NCBI RefSeq assembly: GCF_900683735.1
Contig: NZ_LR215979.1
Location: 1,054,001 to 1,118,000, forward strand
Length of the DNA stretch: 64,000 nucleotides
From: Fusobacterium ulcerans ATCC 49185
Lineage (GTDB): Bacteria; Fusobacteriota; Fusobacteriia; Fusobacteriales; Fusobacteriaceae
Direction: 5' to 3'
The position numbers and the translations under genes are program-made. The notes beneath the pieces were generated by a model that saw nothing but the letters and a program-made list of their open reading frames with translations, was not told the DNA's origin and did not search any database. How positions within the stretch are numbered: the first letter of the stretch is position 1; each line of letters begins with the position of its first letter. Below are positions 7,919-17,041 of this stretch, one piece after another.

Positions 7919-8293
7919 TTTTACCTCCAAAGTTGTATAAAATAATAGTTTTCCGTAATATATATAAACTACTTCTATTTAATATATTATCCCTTAAATT
8001 TTATTTCCTTTATTATTTTGAAAAAATAATTCGTAAATATTTTAAAGGAATAAAGAAAAAATTATTGAAGAATATATTAACTAAATTCGATAACAGAGGC
8101 AGAACATTAAGTATAGGAAACTAAATGTATTTTATTCAATATAATTGACACTGAAAAAGAACAGTTGTTTTTTTAAAATCTAGTAGAAATAATTTTTTTA
8201 TTATGCTATAATGAAATCAAATGAATTATAAATTCTCAATAAAGCAAAAAATGCTAAAAAATAATTTAAAAATATTTATAAGGAGGGAAAGTT
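7919..8293. other. intergenic stretch between divergent FadA-like and PTS genes
   Basis: About 375 AT-rich bases. There is an extended -10 promoter candidate for the PTS gene at 8204-8212 and a lone TTGACA at 8145-8150 without a matching -10. No ORF with a ribosome binding site was found. Confidence 0.45.
8204..8212 (+). promoter_or_regulatory. extended -10 promoter candidate for the PTS permease
   Basis: TGCTATAAT, about 80 bases before the start codon; no good -35. No catabolite-repression site or RAT antiterminator could be recognised downstream of it. Confidence 0.45.
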
Positions 8294-9745
8294 ATGTTTA
8301 GTTATCTTCAAAAAATAGGTAAAGCGCTTATGGTGCCAGTTGCAGTTCTGCCTGCTGCTGCAATATTATTAGGTTTAGGATATTGGATTGACCCTGTAGG
8401 ATGGGGGGGAGAAAGTGTATTAGCAGCTTTCTTTATTAAATCAGGAGGGGCAATAATTGATAATATGCCTATTCTGTTTGCTATTGGTGTAGCATTTGGT
8501 ATGTCTAAAGATAAAAACGGATCAGCAGCTCTTGCTGGATTAGTTTCTTTCTTAGTTGTAACTACTTTATTATCTCCAGGTGCAGTAGGAATGATAAAAG
8601 GAATTCCTGCAAATGAAGTACCTGCTGGTTTTGCTAAGATAAACAACCAATTTACAGGTATTCTTTGTGGGGTTATATCTTCAGCACTTTATAATAAATT
8701 CAGTGAGGTAGAATTACCTAAATTCCTATCTTTCTTTAGTGGAAAAAGACTTGTTCCAATTATTTCATCATTTGTCATGATGTTGGTTTCTTTCATACTT
8801 ATGTATATCTGGCCAGCAGTTTATTCTGGACTTGTATCATTTGGAGAAGGAATCAGTAAATTAGGACCAGTTGGAGCAGGAATCTATGGATTCTTCAACA
8901 GATTATTAATACCTGTTGGATTACATCATGCTTTGAACTCAGTATTCTGGTTTGATGTTGCTGGAATTAATGATATCCCTAACTTCCTAGGTGGAGCAAA
9001 ATCTATCGCTGAAGGAACAGCTGTAATAGGAAAAACTGGAATGTATCAAGCTGGATTCTTCCCAATCATGATGTTTGGATTGTTAGGAGCTTGTCTTGCA
9101 TTTGTAAAAACTGCAAAACCTGAAAACAGAGCAAAAATCTCTTCTATCATGTTAGCAGCTGGATTTGCAAGTTTCTTTACTGGAGTTACAGAACCTATCG
9201 AATTTGCATTCATGTTCGTTGCTCCTGGATTATATTTATTACATGCTATATTAACTGGTATATCTGTATTCATTGCAGCATCTATGCACTGGATGGCAGG
9301 ATTTGGATTCTCAGCTGGATTTATTGATTTAGTTCTTTCAACAAGAAATCCACTGGCTCAAGGTTGGTATATGCTTATAATACAAGGACTTGTATTCTTT
9401 GTAATTTATTATGTAGTATTTAAATATGCCATTGAAAAATTCAATCTAAAGACTCCTGGTAGAGAAGATGATGATACTGCTGAAGTTACAGAAACAGTCA
9501 AAGTTACTTCTAATACTGAATTAGCTACTGCTTTATTACCTCTTTTAGGTGGAAAAGCAAATATAGTCAACATTGATAACTGTACTACTAGATTAAGACT
9601 TGATGTAGTAGATAGCTCTGTAGTTAAAGATGGAGAAATCAAAAAACTTGTTCCTGGTGTATTAAAACCAAGTAAGACAGCTGTTCAAGTAATAGTTGGT
9701 CCTGAGGTTGAGTTTGTTGCAACAGAATTAAAGAAATTAGTATAA
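8294..9745 (+). CDS. nagE: PTS permease EIICB, N-acetylglucosamine type
   Basis: A 483-residue sugar phosphotransferase permease that imports and phosphorylates its sugar. Residues 1-380 are the EIIC domain, starting FSYLQKIGKALMVPVAVLPA. It carries the glucose-superfamily signature GVTEPIEF and the NRLLIPVGLHHALNSVFWF loop typical of NagE/NagP rather than PtsG. After the linker FNLKTPGRED comes EIIB, with the phosphorylated cysteine in NCTTRLRL (C430). There is no fused EIIA, unlike E. coli NagE, so EIIA must come from elsewhere. ATG follows AAGGAGG. The GlcNAc assignment is from sequence resemblance; glucose is the alternative. Mucin-derived GlcNAc would suit a gut organism. Confidence 0.88.
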   Translation: MFSYLQKIGKALMVPVAVLPAAAILLGLGYWIDPVGWGGESVLAAFFIKSGGAIIDNMPILFAIGVAFGMSKDKNGSAALAGLVSFLVVTTLLSPGAVGMIKGIPANEVPAGFAKINNQFTGILCGVISSALYNKFSEVELPKFLSFFSGKRLVPIISSFVMMLVSFILMYIWPAVYSGLVSFGEGISKLGPVGAGIYGFFNRLLIPVGLHHALNSVFWFDVAGINDIPNFLGGAKSIAEGTAVIGKTGMYQAGFFPIMMFGLLGACLAFVKTAKPENRAKISSIMLAAGFASFFTGVTEPIEFAFMFVAPGLYLLHAILTGISVFIAASMHWMAGFGFSAGFIDLVLSTRNPLAQGWYMLIIQGLVFFVIYYVVFKYAIEKFNLKTPGREDDDTAEVTETVKVTSNTELATALLPLLGGKANIVNIDNCTTRLRLDVVDSSVVKDGEIKKLVPGVLKPSKTAVQVIVGPEVEFVATELKKLV

Positions 9746-9762
9746 TAACTTAAAGATATAAA

Positions 9763-9797
9763 TAAAAAATGGTGTGGGTGACTGCATCATTTTTTAT
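9763..9797 (+). terminator. terminator of the PTS gene
   Basis: AAAAAATGGTG pairs with CATCATTTTTT (one G-U pair), followed by ATTTT. Confidence 0.65.
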
Positions 9798-10110
9798 TTT
9801 ATAAAATCACAGAATTTAAAATGATAGAATATATTTATAGTAAAAAAGATTAAGTAAAAATTAGAAAAATTTTAATAAAGGAAAGCGTATTTAGAGGAAA
9901 AGAACATTAAATTAAATTTTAAGAAGTGGTATTTTATAATTACAGATGGTAGAGTTATAGGAAAATTGAGAATAGAAATCATTTGAAATATTGAATAATA
10001 ATAGGAACGATAGAAAGAAAAGTTATTTGAAAAGTTAGAATATTAAAAATGAGAACAGGAAATAAATATAAAACAAGGAGAATAGAGCTGAATGTTTTTA
10101 TTTGTTGAAT
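9798..10110. other. intergenic stretch, nothing recognised
   Basis: About 310 bases of A-rich sequence on the plus strand between two terminators. No ORF with a start signal and no RNA motif was recognised. Confidence 0.45.
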
Positions 10111-10167
10111 AAAAAAGTTTTAGAACTTCATGAATATAAACCTTGAAATTCTAAAACTTAATTTTTT
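10111..10167. terminator. bidirectional terminator at the tonB end
   Basis: A perfect 11-base inverted repeat, AAGTTTTAGAA and TTCTAAAACTT, with inner TTCA/TGAA pairing. T-runs follow on both strands. It probably ends the minus-strand hmuF-exbB-exbD-tonB transcript. Confidence 0.75.
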
Positions 10168-10179
10168 CCCCATATAGTT

Positions 10180-10908
10180 TTATGATTTTGGTTCAAAAAC
10201 AAATTCTTTTTGGAAATACACACTTATAACTTTTCCATTATATACAATAGGAGAAAATTTCCATTTTCCTAAAGCATCTATTACAGCCTGATCGAATCCT
10301 AATTTACTATGAGAATCAATAATAGATATGTTTTTCACATTACCAAACTGGTCTACAAGAAATTTAGCCCTTACTATTACTTTTTTCCTGTATCTAATAT
10401 TTTCAGCTTGTTTAGGATATGTAGGAGGAATTTCTCTAGTTATCTTGTATTTTATTCCATGATTGGAAACAGCATTGTAAGTACCATCAGCATTAGCTGT
10501 AAGTAAGCTGTCCATACCAGGAAGTCCAGAATTGTTATTGGCAGAACTTGAGCTGTAAGTAGAAGTTTCTGAAGGTTCAGGGGCTTTTTTTACTTCGCTT
10601 GCTTCTGGTTCTTTTATTGTTTCTTTTTTAGGTATATCTTTTTTAGGCACTGTTTTCTTTGGAACAGGTTTAGGTGTTTCAGGTTTTACCTCTTTCTTAG
10701 GAATCTCCTTTGGTTTTGGAGGCTCTGCAACAGTTTGAGGTGGTGGAGCTGCTGCTGGAACCGTCTTGCTCACTTGTGTAAAAGTAACTGGTACACTCTG
10801 TTTCAAAGAATTTTCTTTAGCATCTAAATCTTTTGTAACAGTGGGAAGACTCAATTTAAAAAAGAGCATTCCATGCAGCAGAAGTGCTATAATAAAGTAT
10901 TTCTTCAT
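10180..10908 (-). CDS. tonB: TonB energy-transducing protein
   Basis: A 242-residue protein with one N-terminal membrane helix (about residues 4-20), a long Pro/Lys/Glu-rich periplasmic linker (about 50-120) and a C-terminal TonB domain (about 150-242). The domain contains PPTYPKQAENIRYRKKV and ends with the family element LGKWKFSPIVYNGKVISVYF. TonB carries energy from the ExbB-ExbD proton channel to outer-membrane receptors. It is the last gene of hmuF-exbB-exbD-tonB, 18 bases after exbD, divergent from a TonB-dependent receptor operon, so its main client is probably the heme receptor at 14013. Confidence 0.93.
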   Translation of the reverse strand: MKKYFIIALLLHGMLFFKLSLPTVTKDLDAKENSLKQSVPVTFTQVSKTVPAAAPPPQTVAEPPKPKEIPKKEVKPETPKPVPKKTVPKKDIPKKETIKEPEASEVKKAPEPSETSTYSSSSANNNSGLPGMDSLLTANADGTYNAVSNHGIKYKITREIPPTYPKQAENIRYRKKVIVRAKFLVDQFGNVKNISIIDSHSKLGFDQAVIDALGKWKFSPIVYNGKVISVYFQKEFVFEPKS

Positions 10909-10926
10909 ATTAAACCTCTTATTCTT

Positions 10927-11322
10927 TTACTCATAAAAATTTATTCCTAAATTTTCTATGCCATGTTGTTTTACTTTAGTTATGATATCTATGATATACT
11001 GATATTTTAATTCTTTATCTCCAGTTACAGAGACACTTTCTACTCCATTCAAATAACTGTCAAGTTCCTCAAAAGTTATTTCTACATTTTTCTTATCCCC
11101 AAGAGTAATGAAATATCTGTTGTCTTTATCAATAATAATTTCCAAATTCTTATCTTTAGTTTCTTCACTGGCTAAGGTAGAAGTTGGAAGGTCGATATCA
11201 ATATTACCATATTTGTTAAAAGTTGTAGAAACTATGAAAAATATTAAAAGCAGGAATACCACATCTATAAGTGGTGTAAGATCAGGAGTAAGAAGTGCTC
11301 TCTTTTTTTTGTATCTAGCCAT
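10927..11322 (-). CDS. exbD: ExbD-type biopolymer transport protein
   Basis: The 131-residue product has the ExbD/TolR layout: a short cytoplasmic N-terminus (MARYKKKRALLTPDLTP), one membrane helix (about 15-38) that carries the essential proton-path aspartate in PLIDVVFLLLIFF (D20), and a periplasmic domain of about 90 residues. With ExbB it forms the proton channel that powers TonB. It lies two bases after exbB and 18 bases before tonB, so the three are certainly co-transcribed. Confidence 0.93.
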   Translation of the reverse strand: MARYKKKRALLTPDLTPLIDVVFLLLIFFIVSTTFNKYGNIDIDLPTSTLASEETKDKNLEIIIDKDNRYFITLGDKKNVEITFEELDSYLNGVESVSVTGDKELKYQYIIDIITKVKQHGIENLGINFYE

Positions 11323-11324
11323 TC

Positions 11325-11945
11325 TTATCCCCTCACAATATTAATAACATTAGTTGTTATTTTATCTATTTCCTCTTCAATTTCTTCGATTCTCTTATTT
11401 AACAAATTGTATACCACTAATGCTGGAATAGCAATAGAAAGTCCTGCTGCTGTAGTTATCAATGCTTTTGATATACTGTCAGCTACAATAGTAGGATCTC
11501 CAGCTCCAAATTTAGAAAGATCTTTGAAGGCATCAATCATTCCAGTAACAGTTCCCAAAAGTCCAAGCATAGGAGCCACATGAGCTATTATTCCTAAGAT
11601 ATGAAGTCTTTTTTCCAGAGGACTTATCTCATCCATCTCAATTTCTTTTATTATCTGATCGAACTGGTGAAAATCTTTTAGATTAGTATCACATATATTG
11701 CATCTGCAAAGGAATTTTTTCACTGTACATCCAACAGAATTTCTCTCTTTGTCACAAATTTCAATTATTCTACACATATCTCTGTTAGAAACAGCTAGTA
11801 TTACTTCTTTTCTAAAATTTCTGTTCATAGTTTTTTCTTTTTTAAAGAAAAAGAATAATCTTTCAATTATAACAGTAGTAGAGATAAGAGATAATATGAA
11901 AAGTATCCACATCAGTGGACCTCCCACTTTAAAATAGTACATCAT
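11325..11945 (-). CDS. exbB: ExbB-type proton channel (MotA/TolQ/ExbB family)
   Basis: The 206-residue protein has three membrane helices, at about 8-28, 115-138 and 155-180. The conserved region IAHVAPMLGLLGTVTGMIDAF, and then TTAAGLSIAIPALVVYN, are hallmarks of ExbB/TolQ. It forms the pentameric proton channel around ExbD. A pair of cysteines (CRCNIC) in the cytoplasmic loop at about 80-85 is not usual and could be a redox or metal site, but the loop is variable in the family. It is the second gene of the operon, about 27 bases downstream of hmuF. Confidence 0.92.
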   Translation of the reverse strand: MMYYFKVGGPLMWILFILSLISTTVIIERLFFFFKKEKTMNRNFRKEVILAVSNRDMCRIIEICDKERNSVGCTVKKFLCRCNICDTNLKDFHQFDQIIKEIEMDEISPLEKRLHILGIIAHVAPMLGLLGTVTGMIDAFKDLSKFGAGDPTIVADSISKALITTAAGLSIAIPALVVYNLLNKRIEEIEEEIDKITTNVINIVRG

Positions 11946-11972
11946 TTCAGTATGTTCCTCCTAAAAATTTAA

Positions 11973-12479
11973 TTAAAGTTTTGCTATAAGGTCTTTAAAA
12001 TATGTATATGCATTGTTTAAATCAGATTCATCAGGATGAAGACTTGCATCAGCCCATCTTTTTATTCTTTCAGGATTTGGTCCATGAGGATGCTCAGGTC
12101 CAAATTTAGTCTGCATCATTTCTATAAGTTTAGGATCAATAGCTCCTTGACATAGGAAGTGCCCTAATACTTTATTGTCATTTTCAGTGAAAAGTTTTGT
12201 TATATTTTCAACACAATCCATAGCATGTTGAGAATCAGGATAAGCTCCCAATGTGAAGAAAAAGGCTGTATTTTTGTTTTTGATAGTCTTTATAAAGTTA
12301 ATAGCCTTTGCATCTGCTGTTCCTTTATCTATCCAAGTTCCTACAATAATCAAGTTGTAATCCAGATTGCTTACTTCTGCAATATCTTTTATTTCAGCAT
12401 TCTCTATAGCTTTAGCAATAGATTCAGCAACCTTTTTTGTATTACCAGTTTTTGTAGAATAAGTAACAAGTGTTTTCAT
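11973..12479 (-). CDS. hmuF: heme/anaerobilin flavodoxin HmuF
   Basis: A 168-residue long-type flavodoxin fold. The FMN-phosphate loop is STKTGNTKKVA (residues 8-18), and IIVGTWIDKG and FTLGAYPDSQHA are the isoalloxazine-side loops. The C-terminal third (FGPEHPHGPNPERIKRW) is rich in His and Pro and matches the heme-associated flavodoxin HmuF, described in F. nucleatum as trafficking heme and reducing anaerobilin made by HmuW. It starts the left arm of the divergon, opposite hmuW, and is co-transcribed with exbB-exbD-tonB. The family call rests on fold plus context; a generic flavodoxin delivering electrons to HmuW is the alternative and compatible. Confidence 0.82.
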   Translation of the reverse strand: MKTLVTYSTKTGNTKKVAESIAKAIENAEIKDIAEVSNLDYNLIIVGTWIDKGTADAKAINFIKTIKNKNTAFFFTLGAYPDSQHAMDCVENITKLFTENDNKVLGHFLCQGAIDPKLIEMMQTKFGPEHPHGPNPERIKRWADASLHPDESDLNNAYTYFKDLIAKL

Positions 12480-12514
12480 TAAAAGAACCTCCTAAAAATT
12501 TTATCATCACATAA

Positions 12515-12543
12515 GTTATATCAAAAAATACTTTTAAAGTCAA
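12515..12543 (-). promoter_or_regulatory. promoter of hmuF-exbB-exbD-tonB
   Basis: Read on the minus strand: TTGACT (12543-12538), 17 bases, TATAAC (12520-12515). It is about 35 bases before the hmuF start and back to back with the hmuW promoter. Confidence 0.65.
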
Positions 12544-12550
12544 ATAATTT

Positions 12551-12567
12551 CAAAAACTATATTTTTG
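12551..12567. promoter_or_regulatory. candidate operator between the divergent heme promoters
   Basis: A 17-base palindrome, CAAAAA-CTATA-TTTTTG, lies near the middle of the 42 bases that separate the two -35 boxes. A repressor bound here could control both arms at once, for example an iron- or heme-responsive one. It is not a match to the textbook Fur box. AT-rich palindromes arise easily, so this is only a candidate. Confidence 0.25.
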
Positions 12568-12585
12568 TATTAAATAATTTTTTAC

Positions 12586-12614
12586 TTGACAATAAAAAAA
12601 ATAAATATTAATAT
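12586..12614 (+). promoter_or_regulatory. consensus promoter of the hmuW operon
   Basis: TTGACA (12586-12591), exactly 17 bases, TAATAT (12609-12614). This is one of the best sigma-70-type promoters in the window, about 93 bases before hmuW. Confidence 0.75.
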
Positions 12615-12706
12615 AACTTCAGATATGAATTTTTTTTCTGTTGGAATAAAGTATGGTTTCAGTAGGAAAAAATGAAGTTCTAATGTGTGAAATTTAGGAG
12701 GAAAGA

Positions 12707-13975
12707 ATGACAAAAAATTTAATGCTATTTGATAAAAGATTAAAATCACATCATGATAGCAATAGTTTGATTAACAAATATATTTCTGGAAAGAAGGCAG
12801 ATAAAGATATTTTTGAAGCCATGTTGAGAGAAGTACCAGATGACAGGAGAAAAGCAATATATGTACATACACCTTATTGTGACAAGATATGCTCTTTCTG
12901 CAATCTTAACAGAAAACAGATAGATGGAAGTTTAGATTCATATGCTCAGTATATAGCTGATGAATTTGATAAGTATGGAAAAACTGAATATTTTAAGAAG
13001 GGAATTTTTGATGTAATATTTTTTGGTGGTGGAACTCCCACAGTATATAAACCAAATCAGCTTGAAGTAATACTTGAAAGTATAAAGAGAAATGTAACAT
13101 TAGCTAAGGATTATGAATTTACATTTGAAACTACACTACATAACCTCACAGAGGAAAAGCTTGAAGTTATGATGAAGTATGGAGTAAACAGACTTAGTGT
13201 GGGAATACAGACATTTTCTGATGAGGGAAGAAAATTTTATAATAGGACTTATGGAAAAGAGGAAACTATAGAAAGACTTAAAAAGTTAAAATCTCTCTTC
13301 AAGGGAGATGTATGCATAGATATTATATATAATTTTCCTGAACAGAAAATAGAAGATGTAGTAGAAGATGCAAAAATAGTAAAAGAATTGGAAATTAGCA
13401 GTGCAAGTTTCTATTCCTTGATGGTGCATGAAGGTTCAAAGCTGTCAAAAGATATTGAAGCTGAAAAGGTAAAAATGGAAGAGGATATGAAAAGAGATTA
13501 TCTTCTGTATCAACACTTTGTTGATGAAATGTTGAGAGGAGATGAATATCATATTCTTGAGCTTACAAAGATAGCAAGAAATGGTGGAGATGACTATAAA
13601 TATATCAAAGTCAGAAATACGGGAGGAGATACATTCCCTATTGGAGTAGGAGCAGGGGGATCAGTACATGGAATTGGAGTCTACAGAATGAATAAAGAGA
13701 TGTCTTTTTATTCGCAGCAGACAGAGTATCATGAGAGATTTTCAAAACTATCTGGAATAATGCAGTTTCCAGTAATATCTAAAGAATCATTGAGAAATAT
13801 TTTAAAAGAGGAAGAACTTAAATATTTTGCTGAGAAAATGGGAGAATACGAAGATAAAGGTTTAGTAAAAGAAAATGATGATAACTATACTCTCACAACA
13901 GAAGGTGTATTCTGGGGAAATAATCTTTCAAGTGATGCTATTATCTATGTTATGGAAAAAATTTTTAATAAATAA
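12707..13975 (+). CDS. hmuW: anaerobilin synthase, radical SAM heme-degrading enzyme (HmuW/ChuW/HutW family)
   Basis: A 422-residue radical SAM protein of the HemN-like subgroup. The [4Fe-4S] cysteines are in YCDKICSFC (C58, C62, C65), then GGGTPT (SAM binding) and a HemN-like core with SVGIQTFSDEGRKFYNR. The length and the GVGAGGSVHG segment fit ChuW/HutW, which open the heme ring without oxygen by methyl transfer, releasing iron and anaerobilin. The alternative, coproporphyrinogen dehydrogenase HemN, is less likely. The gene leads a TonB receptor and heme-type ABC operon, and hmuF lies opposite. ATG has an AGGAGG ribosome binding site behind a consensus promoter. This step lets an anaerobe use host heme as an iron source. 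Confidence 0.9.
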   Translation: MTKNLMLFDKRLKSHHDSNSLINKYISGKKADKDIFEAMLREVPDDRRKAIYVHTPYCDKICSFCNLNRKQIDGSLDSYAQYIADEFDKYGKTEYFKKGIFDVIFFGGGTPTVYKPNQLEVILESIKRNVTLAKDYEFTFETTLHNLTEEKLEVMMKYGVNRLSVGIQTFSDEGRKFYNRTYGKEETIERLKKLKSLFKGDVCIDIIYNFPEQKIEDVVEDAKIVKELEISSASFYSLMVHEGSKLSKDIEAEKVKMEEDMKRDYLLYQHFVDEMLRGDEYHILELTKIARNGGDDYKYIKVRNTGGDTFPIGVGAGGSVHGIGVYRMNKEMSFYSQQTEYHERFSKLSGIMQFPVISKESLRNILKEEELKYFAEKMGEYEDKGLVKENDDNYTLTTEGVFWGNNLSSDAIIYVMEKIFNK

Positions 13976-14012
13976 AAATATATATAAAACATTAAAGAAG
14001 GAGATATTAGAA

Positions 14013-16043
14013 ATGAGTAAGAAGACAGCTTTGCTTTGGGCAGTATTGGCAGTAACAGCGTATGGAGAACAAAGTGTAGACTTAGGGAAAAGTGTTATTT
14101 ATTCTACTACTGGATTTGAAACTGAAATGAGAAAAACAGCAAGTAATCCAACAGTGATGACTTCAAAAGAAATTCAACAGAAAAACTACAAAACTGTTGA
14201 TCAGATATTGAATGATATCCCAAGTATCAATATTGTAAAACAGGGAAAAGATTCAATAATCGACTTGAGAGGACAGGGAGATAAGGCTAAACAAAATGTA
14301 CAAATACTTGTAGATGGAGTACAAATCAATTCTCTTGATACATCAATGACTGCTACTCCTATCAATACAATAGCTGTAGATAACATTGAAAGAATCGAGG
14401 TATTGCCTGGAGGAGGATCAGTTCTTTATGGAAGTGGGACTTCTGGAGGAGTGGTAAATATCATCACAAAAAGAGGAACTGGAAGGACAGCCTCTGTAGG
14501 ATTCGATCATGGCAACTATGGAAGCAATAAGACTAATGTAGCTGTGGGAGAAACTTTTGGAAATTTTGATATAAATCTTGCATATACAAAAAATGACAAA
14601 GAAGGATACAGAGATTATGATGAATCTGATTCTGATTATTTCCAAGGGGATATTAGATACAGAATATCAGATACACAGAACATAGGATTTAAATATTCAA
14701 AATATAAGGCTGATGAGACATATCCTGAAATGCTGACAAGAGCTCAGGTGGAAGATGACAGAAAACAATCAGGGCTTACAGATGGAGAGCACAGCAAAAC
14801 AAAAACAGATAAAGATGAGTATGTTTTAACATACAATAACAAACTTAGTGAAAATCTTGATTTGAACTTAGTATTGTTTTCACAGGAAACAGAAATGAAA
14901 GTAAAAAGCAGAAGTTATCAAGGAACTATGGGTCCTATGAAGCTTTGGATGACACAGGATGCTCTGTTCAGAGATGAGAAAAAAGGGGTAAAATCTAAAT
15001 TAAGATACGGATATGGTGAAGGAAGTTCAGTAATATTCGGATTGGAATATATTGATAATGATGCTAAGAGAAAAAGTCTGATGAATATGCCTCCAATGAT
15101 GAACAATATCCTTACTGTAAATGATTTGAACAAGGAAACAATAAGTGGATTTGTAATGAATAACTATGTATGGGGAAATTTTGAATTTGCTCAGGGAGTG
15201 AGATATGAGAGGGCAGACTACAAAGTAAAAAGAACAAGCTCAACAAGTCCGGGAATAAACACAACTACTGATGATGATAACTTTGCATATGAAGTATCAG
15301 CTAATTATCTGTATTCAGATACAGGAAAAACTTACATCAGATATGAAAGAGGATTTACATCACCACCTCCAGCATTATTGACAAATAAAAATGCAGCTGG
15401 ATATTATCTGAATGATCTTAAATCAGAAAAATATGATAACTTTGAAATTGGAGTATCAGATTACATAGGATTTACAAGTTTAAACGCTTCAGTATTCTAT
15501 ACAATCACTAAAGATGAGATAACAAGTGAAACTTCTGGAACAATGGGAAGTGCAAGTATGACTATTGATAACTACAACCTTGGAAAAACTGAAAGAGTAG
15601 GATTTGAATTAAAAGCAGAGCAATACATAGATAAACTTACTTTATCACAGTCATATGCATATATCAATGCAAAAATTAAAGATGGTGAAGTAAAAGGTGT
15701 AGATGTATCAGGAAACAGAGTAGCAAATGTTCCAAGAAATAAATTTAATATAGGAGCAAACTATGCTTTCACTAGTAAATTCAATGTAGGTGGAGAAGTT
15801 GTATATATAGATGATGTTTATTTGAATAATAAAAATCTAGGTGGAAAGAAAAATTCTCATGTGGTAACAAATATCAGAGCAAACTATAACTTTGATTTTG
15901 GTTTGAGCCTGCATGCTGGAGTAAATAATTTATTTGATAAAAAATATTATGAAGATGTAGATTATACAGAATCTACAGGAGTATTCACATATGACCCTGC
16001 ATCTGAAAGAAATTATTATGTAGGATTCAGATACAGCTTATAA
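14013..16043 (+). CDS. TonB-dependent outer-membrane receptor, probably for heme
   Basis: A 676-residue receptor. It has a short signal peptide (about 1-17), a plug domain (about 35-140) with QILNDIPSINI, LVDGVQINS and the clear RIEVLPGGGSVLYGSG...GGVVNIITKRG motifs, then a 22-strand-type barrel ending YYVGFRYSL. The frame is open upstream to 13875, inside hmuW. The ATG at 14013 is preceded by GAAGGAGATA and starts a proper signal peptide, so that is the start. It is the second gene of the hmuW operon, 37 bases after hmuW and before a FecCD/HmuU-type ABC importer. Heme is inferred as the ligand from context. It is a family shared with siderophore and vitamin B12 receptors, so specificity is not proven. 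Confidence 0.88.
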   Translation: MSKKTALLWAVLAVTAYGEQSVDLGKSVIYSTTGFETEMRKTASNPTVMTSKEIQQKNYKTVDQILNDIPSINIVKQGKDSIIDLRGQGDKAKQNVQILVDGVQINSLDTSMTATPINTIAVDNIERIEVLPGGGSVLYGSGTSGGVVNIITKRGTGRTASVGFDHGNYGSNKTNVAVGETFGNFDINLAYTKNDKEGYRDYDESDSDYFQGDIRYRISDTQNIGFKYSKYKADETYPEMLTRAQVEDDRKQSGLTDGEHSKTKTDKDEYVLTYNNKLSENLDLNLVLFSQETEMKVKSRSYQGTMGPMKLWMTQDALFRDEKKGVKSKLRYGYGEGSSVIFGLEYIDNDAKRKSLMNMPPMMNNILTVNDLNKETISGFVMNNYVWGNFEFAQGVRYERADYKVKRTSSTSPGINTTTDDDNFAYEVSANYLYSDTGKTYIRYERGFTSPPPALLTNKNAAGYYLNDLKSEKYDNFEIGVSDYIGFTSLNASVFYTITKDEITSETSGTMGSASMTIDNYNLGKTERVGFELKAEQYIDKLTLSQSYAYINAKIKDGEVKGVDVSGNRVANVPRNKFNIGANYAFTSKFNVGGEVVYIDDVYLNNKNLGGKKNSHVVTNIRANYNFDFGLSLHAGVNNLFDKKYYEDVDYTESTGVFTYDPASERNYYVGFRYSL

Positions 16044-16069
16044 AATAAAAGATACGAGAGGAAATAAAA

Positions 16070-17041
16070 ATGGAAAAAGTTTTACCTATAGTGCTGACAA
16101 TAGGAATTTTTATAGTTGGAATACTTTCTATACCTTTAGGAAGTGTTCCTATTCCTCTGGAATATATATTTACTCCAGAGAAAGCTCCAGAATACATGAA
16201 AATAATAATATTTAATTTGAGACTTCCAAGAATTGTTATGGCAGTTCTGATAGGGATGATGCTTTCTTCAAGCGGTGCAGTAGTTCAGACAGTATTTCAG
16301 AATCCATTGGCTGATCCATATATTATAGGGATAGCAGCAAGTGCAACTTTTGGAGCAGTAATAGCTTTTGTATTTGGTATGCCAGATTTTATGTATGGTG
16401 TCATTGCATTTGTTACCTGCCTTACAAGTACACTGTTGATTTTTAAAATGGCTAAAAAAGGAAATAAAGTGAATGTAGCAACTCTCCTTATAGTTGGAAT
16501 AGCAGTTTCATCATTTTTAGGGGCATTTACTTCTTTTGCTATGTATCTCATAGGTGAAGATTCTTTCAAAATAACAATGTGGATGATGGGATATTTAGGA
16601 AACGCAACATGGAAAAGAGTTGTTTTCATATTGATACCATTGATATTTTCAGTGGGTTATTTTTTTTCTAAAAGAAATCAGCTGGATGCTCTTCTCTCAG
16701 GAGATGAAGAGGCACATTCGCTGGGAGTAGATGTAAATCGGCTAAAGGTGAAGATTTTGACGGTATCTGCATTGATAGTTGCTTTTTCAGTTGCTTTTTC
16801 AGGAATGATAGGATTTGTAGGGCTCATAATACCACATACTATAAGAATGCTGGTAGGACCGTCAAATACTAAAATGCTTCCAAGCACTATACTGGCAGGA
16901 GGTTTCTTTCTCCTTATCTGTGATACTTTTGGAAGAATAGTATTAGCTCCAGTAGAAGTTCCAATAGGAGTAATAACAGCATTTTTTGGTGCACCATTCT
17001 TTCTGTATTTAGCTCTAAGGAATAAAAGGAGAGATTTTTAA
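16070..17041 (+). CDS. hmuU: heme/iron ABC importer permease, FecCD family
   Basis: A 323-residue inner-membrane permease with about ten hydrophobic helices. Family motifs are SSGAVVQTVFQNPLADPYIIG near residue 65 and SGMIGFVGLIIPHTIRMLVG near residue 245, which contacts the ATPase. It ends VPIGVITAFFGAPFFLYLALR, diagnostic of the FecCD/BtuC/HmuU group. It moves heme or ferric chelate from the periplasm to the cytoplasm. Its stop overlaps the ATG of the ATPase gene (TAATG), indicating translational coupling. The substrate is inferred from neighbours. Confidence 0.9.
   Translation: MEKVLPIVLTIGIFIVGILSIPLGSVPIPLEYIFTPEKAPEYMKIIIFNLRLPRIVMAVLIGMMLSSSGAVVQTVFQNPLADPYIIGIAASATFGAVIAFVFGMPDFMYGVIAFVTCLTSTLLIFKMAKKGNKVNVATLLIVGIAVSSFLGAFTSFAMYLIGEDSFKITMWMMGYLGNATWKRVVFILIPLIFSVGYFFSKRNQLDALLSGDEEAHSLGVDVNRLKVKILTVSALIVAFSVAFSGMIGFVGLIIPHTIRMLVGPSNTKMLPSTILAGGFFLLICDTFGRIVLAPVEVPIGVITAFFGAPFFLYLALRNKRRDF

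Noticed and set aside
13875-14012. N-terminal extension of the TonB-dependent receptor
   Set aside because: It overlaps the end of hmuW in another frame. The ATG at 14013 has its own Shine-Dalgarno sequence and starts the signal peptide.
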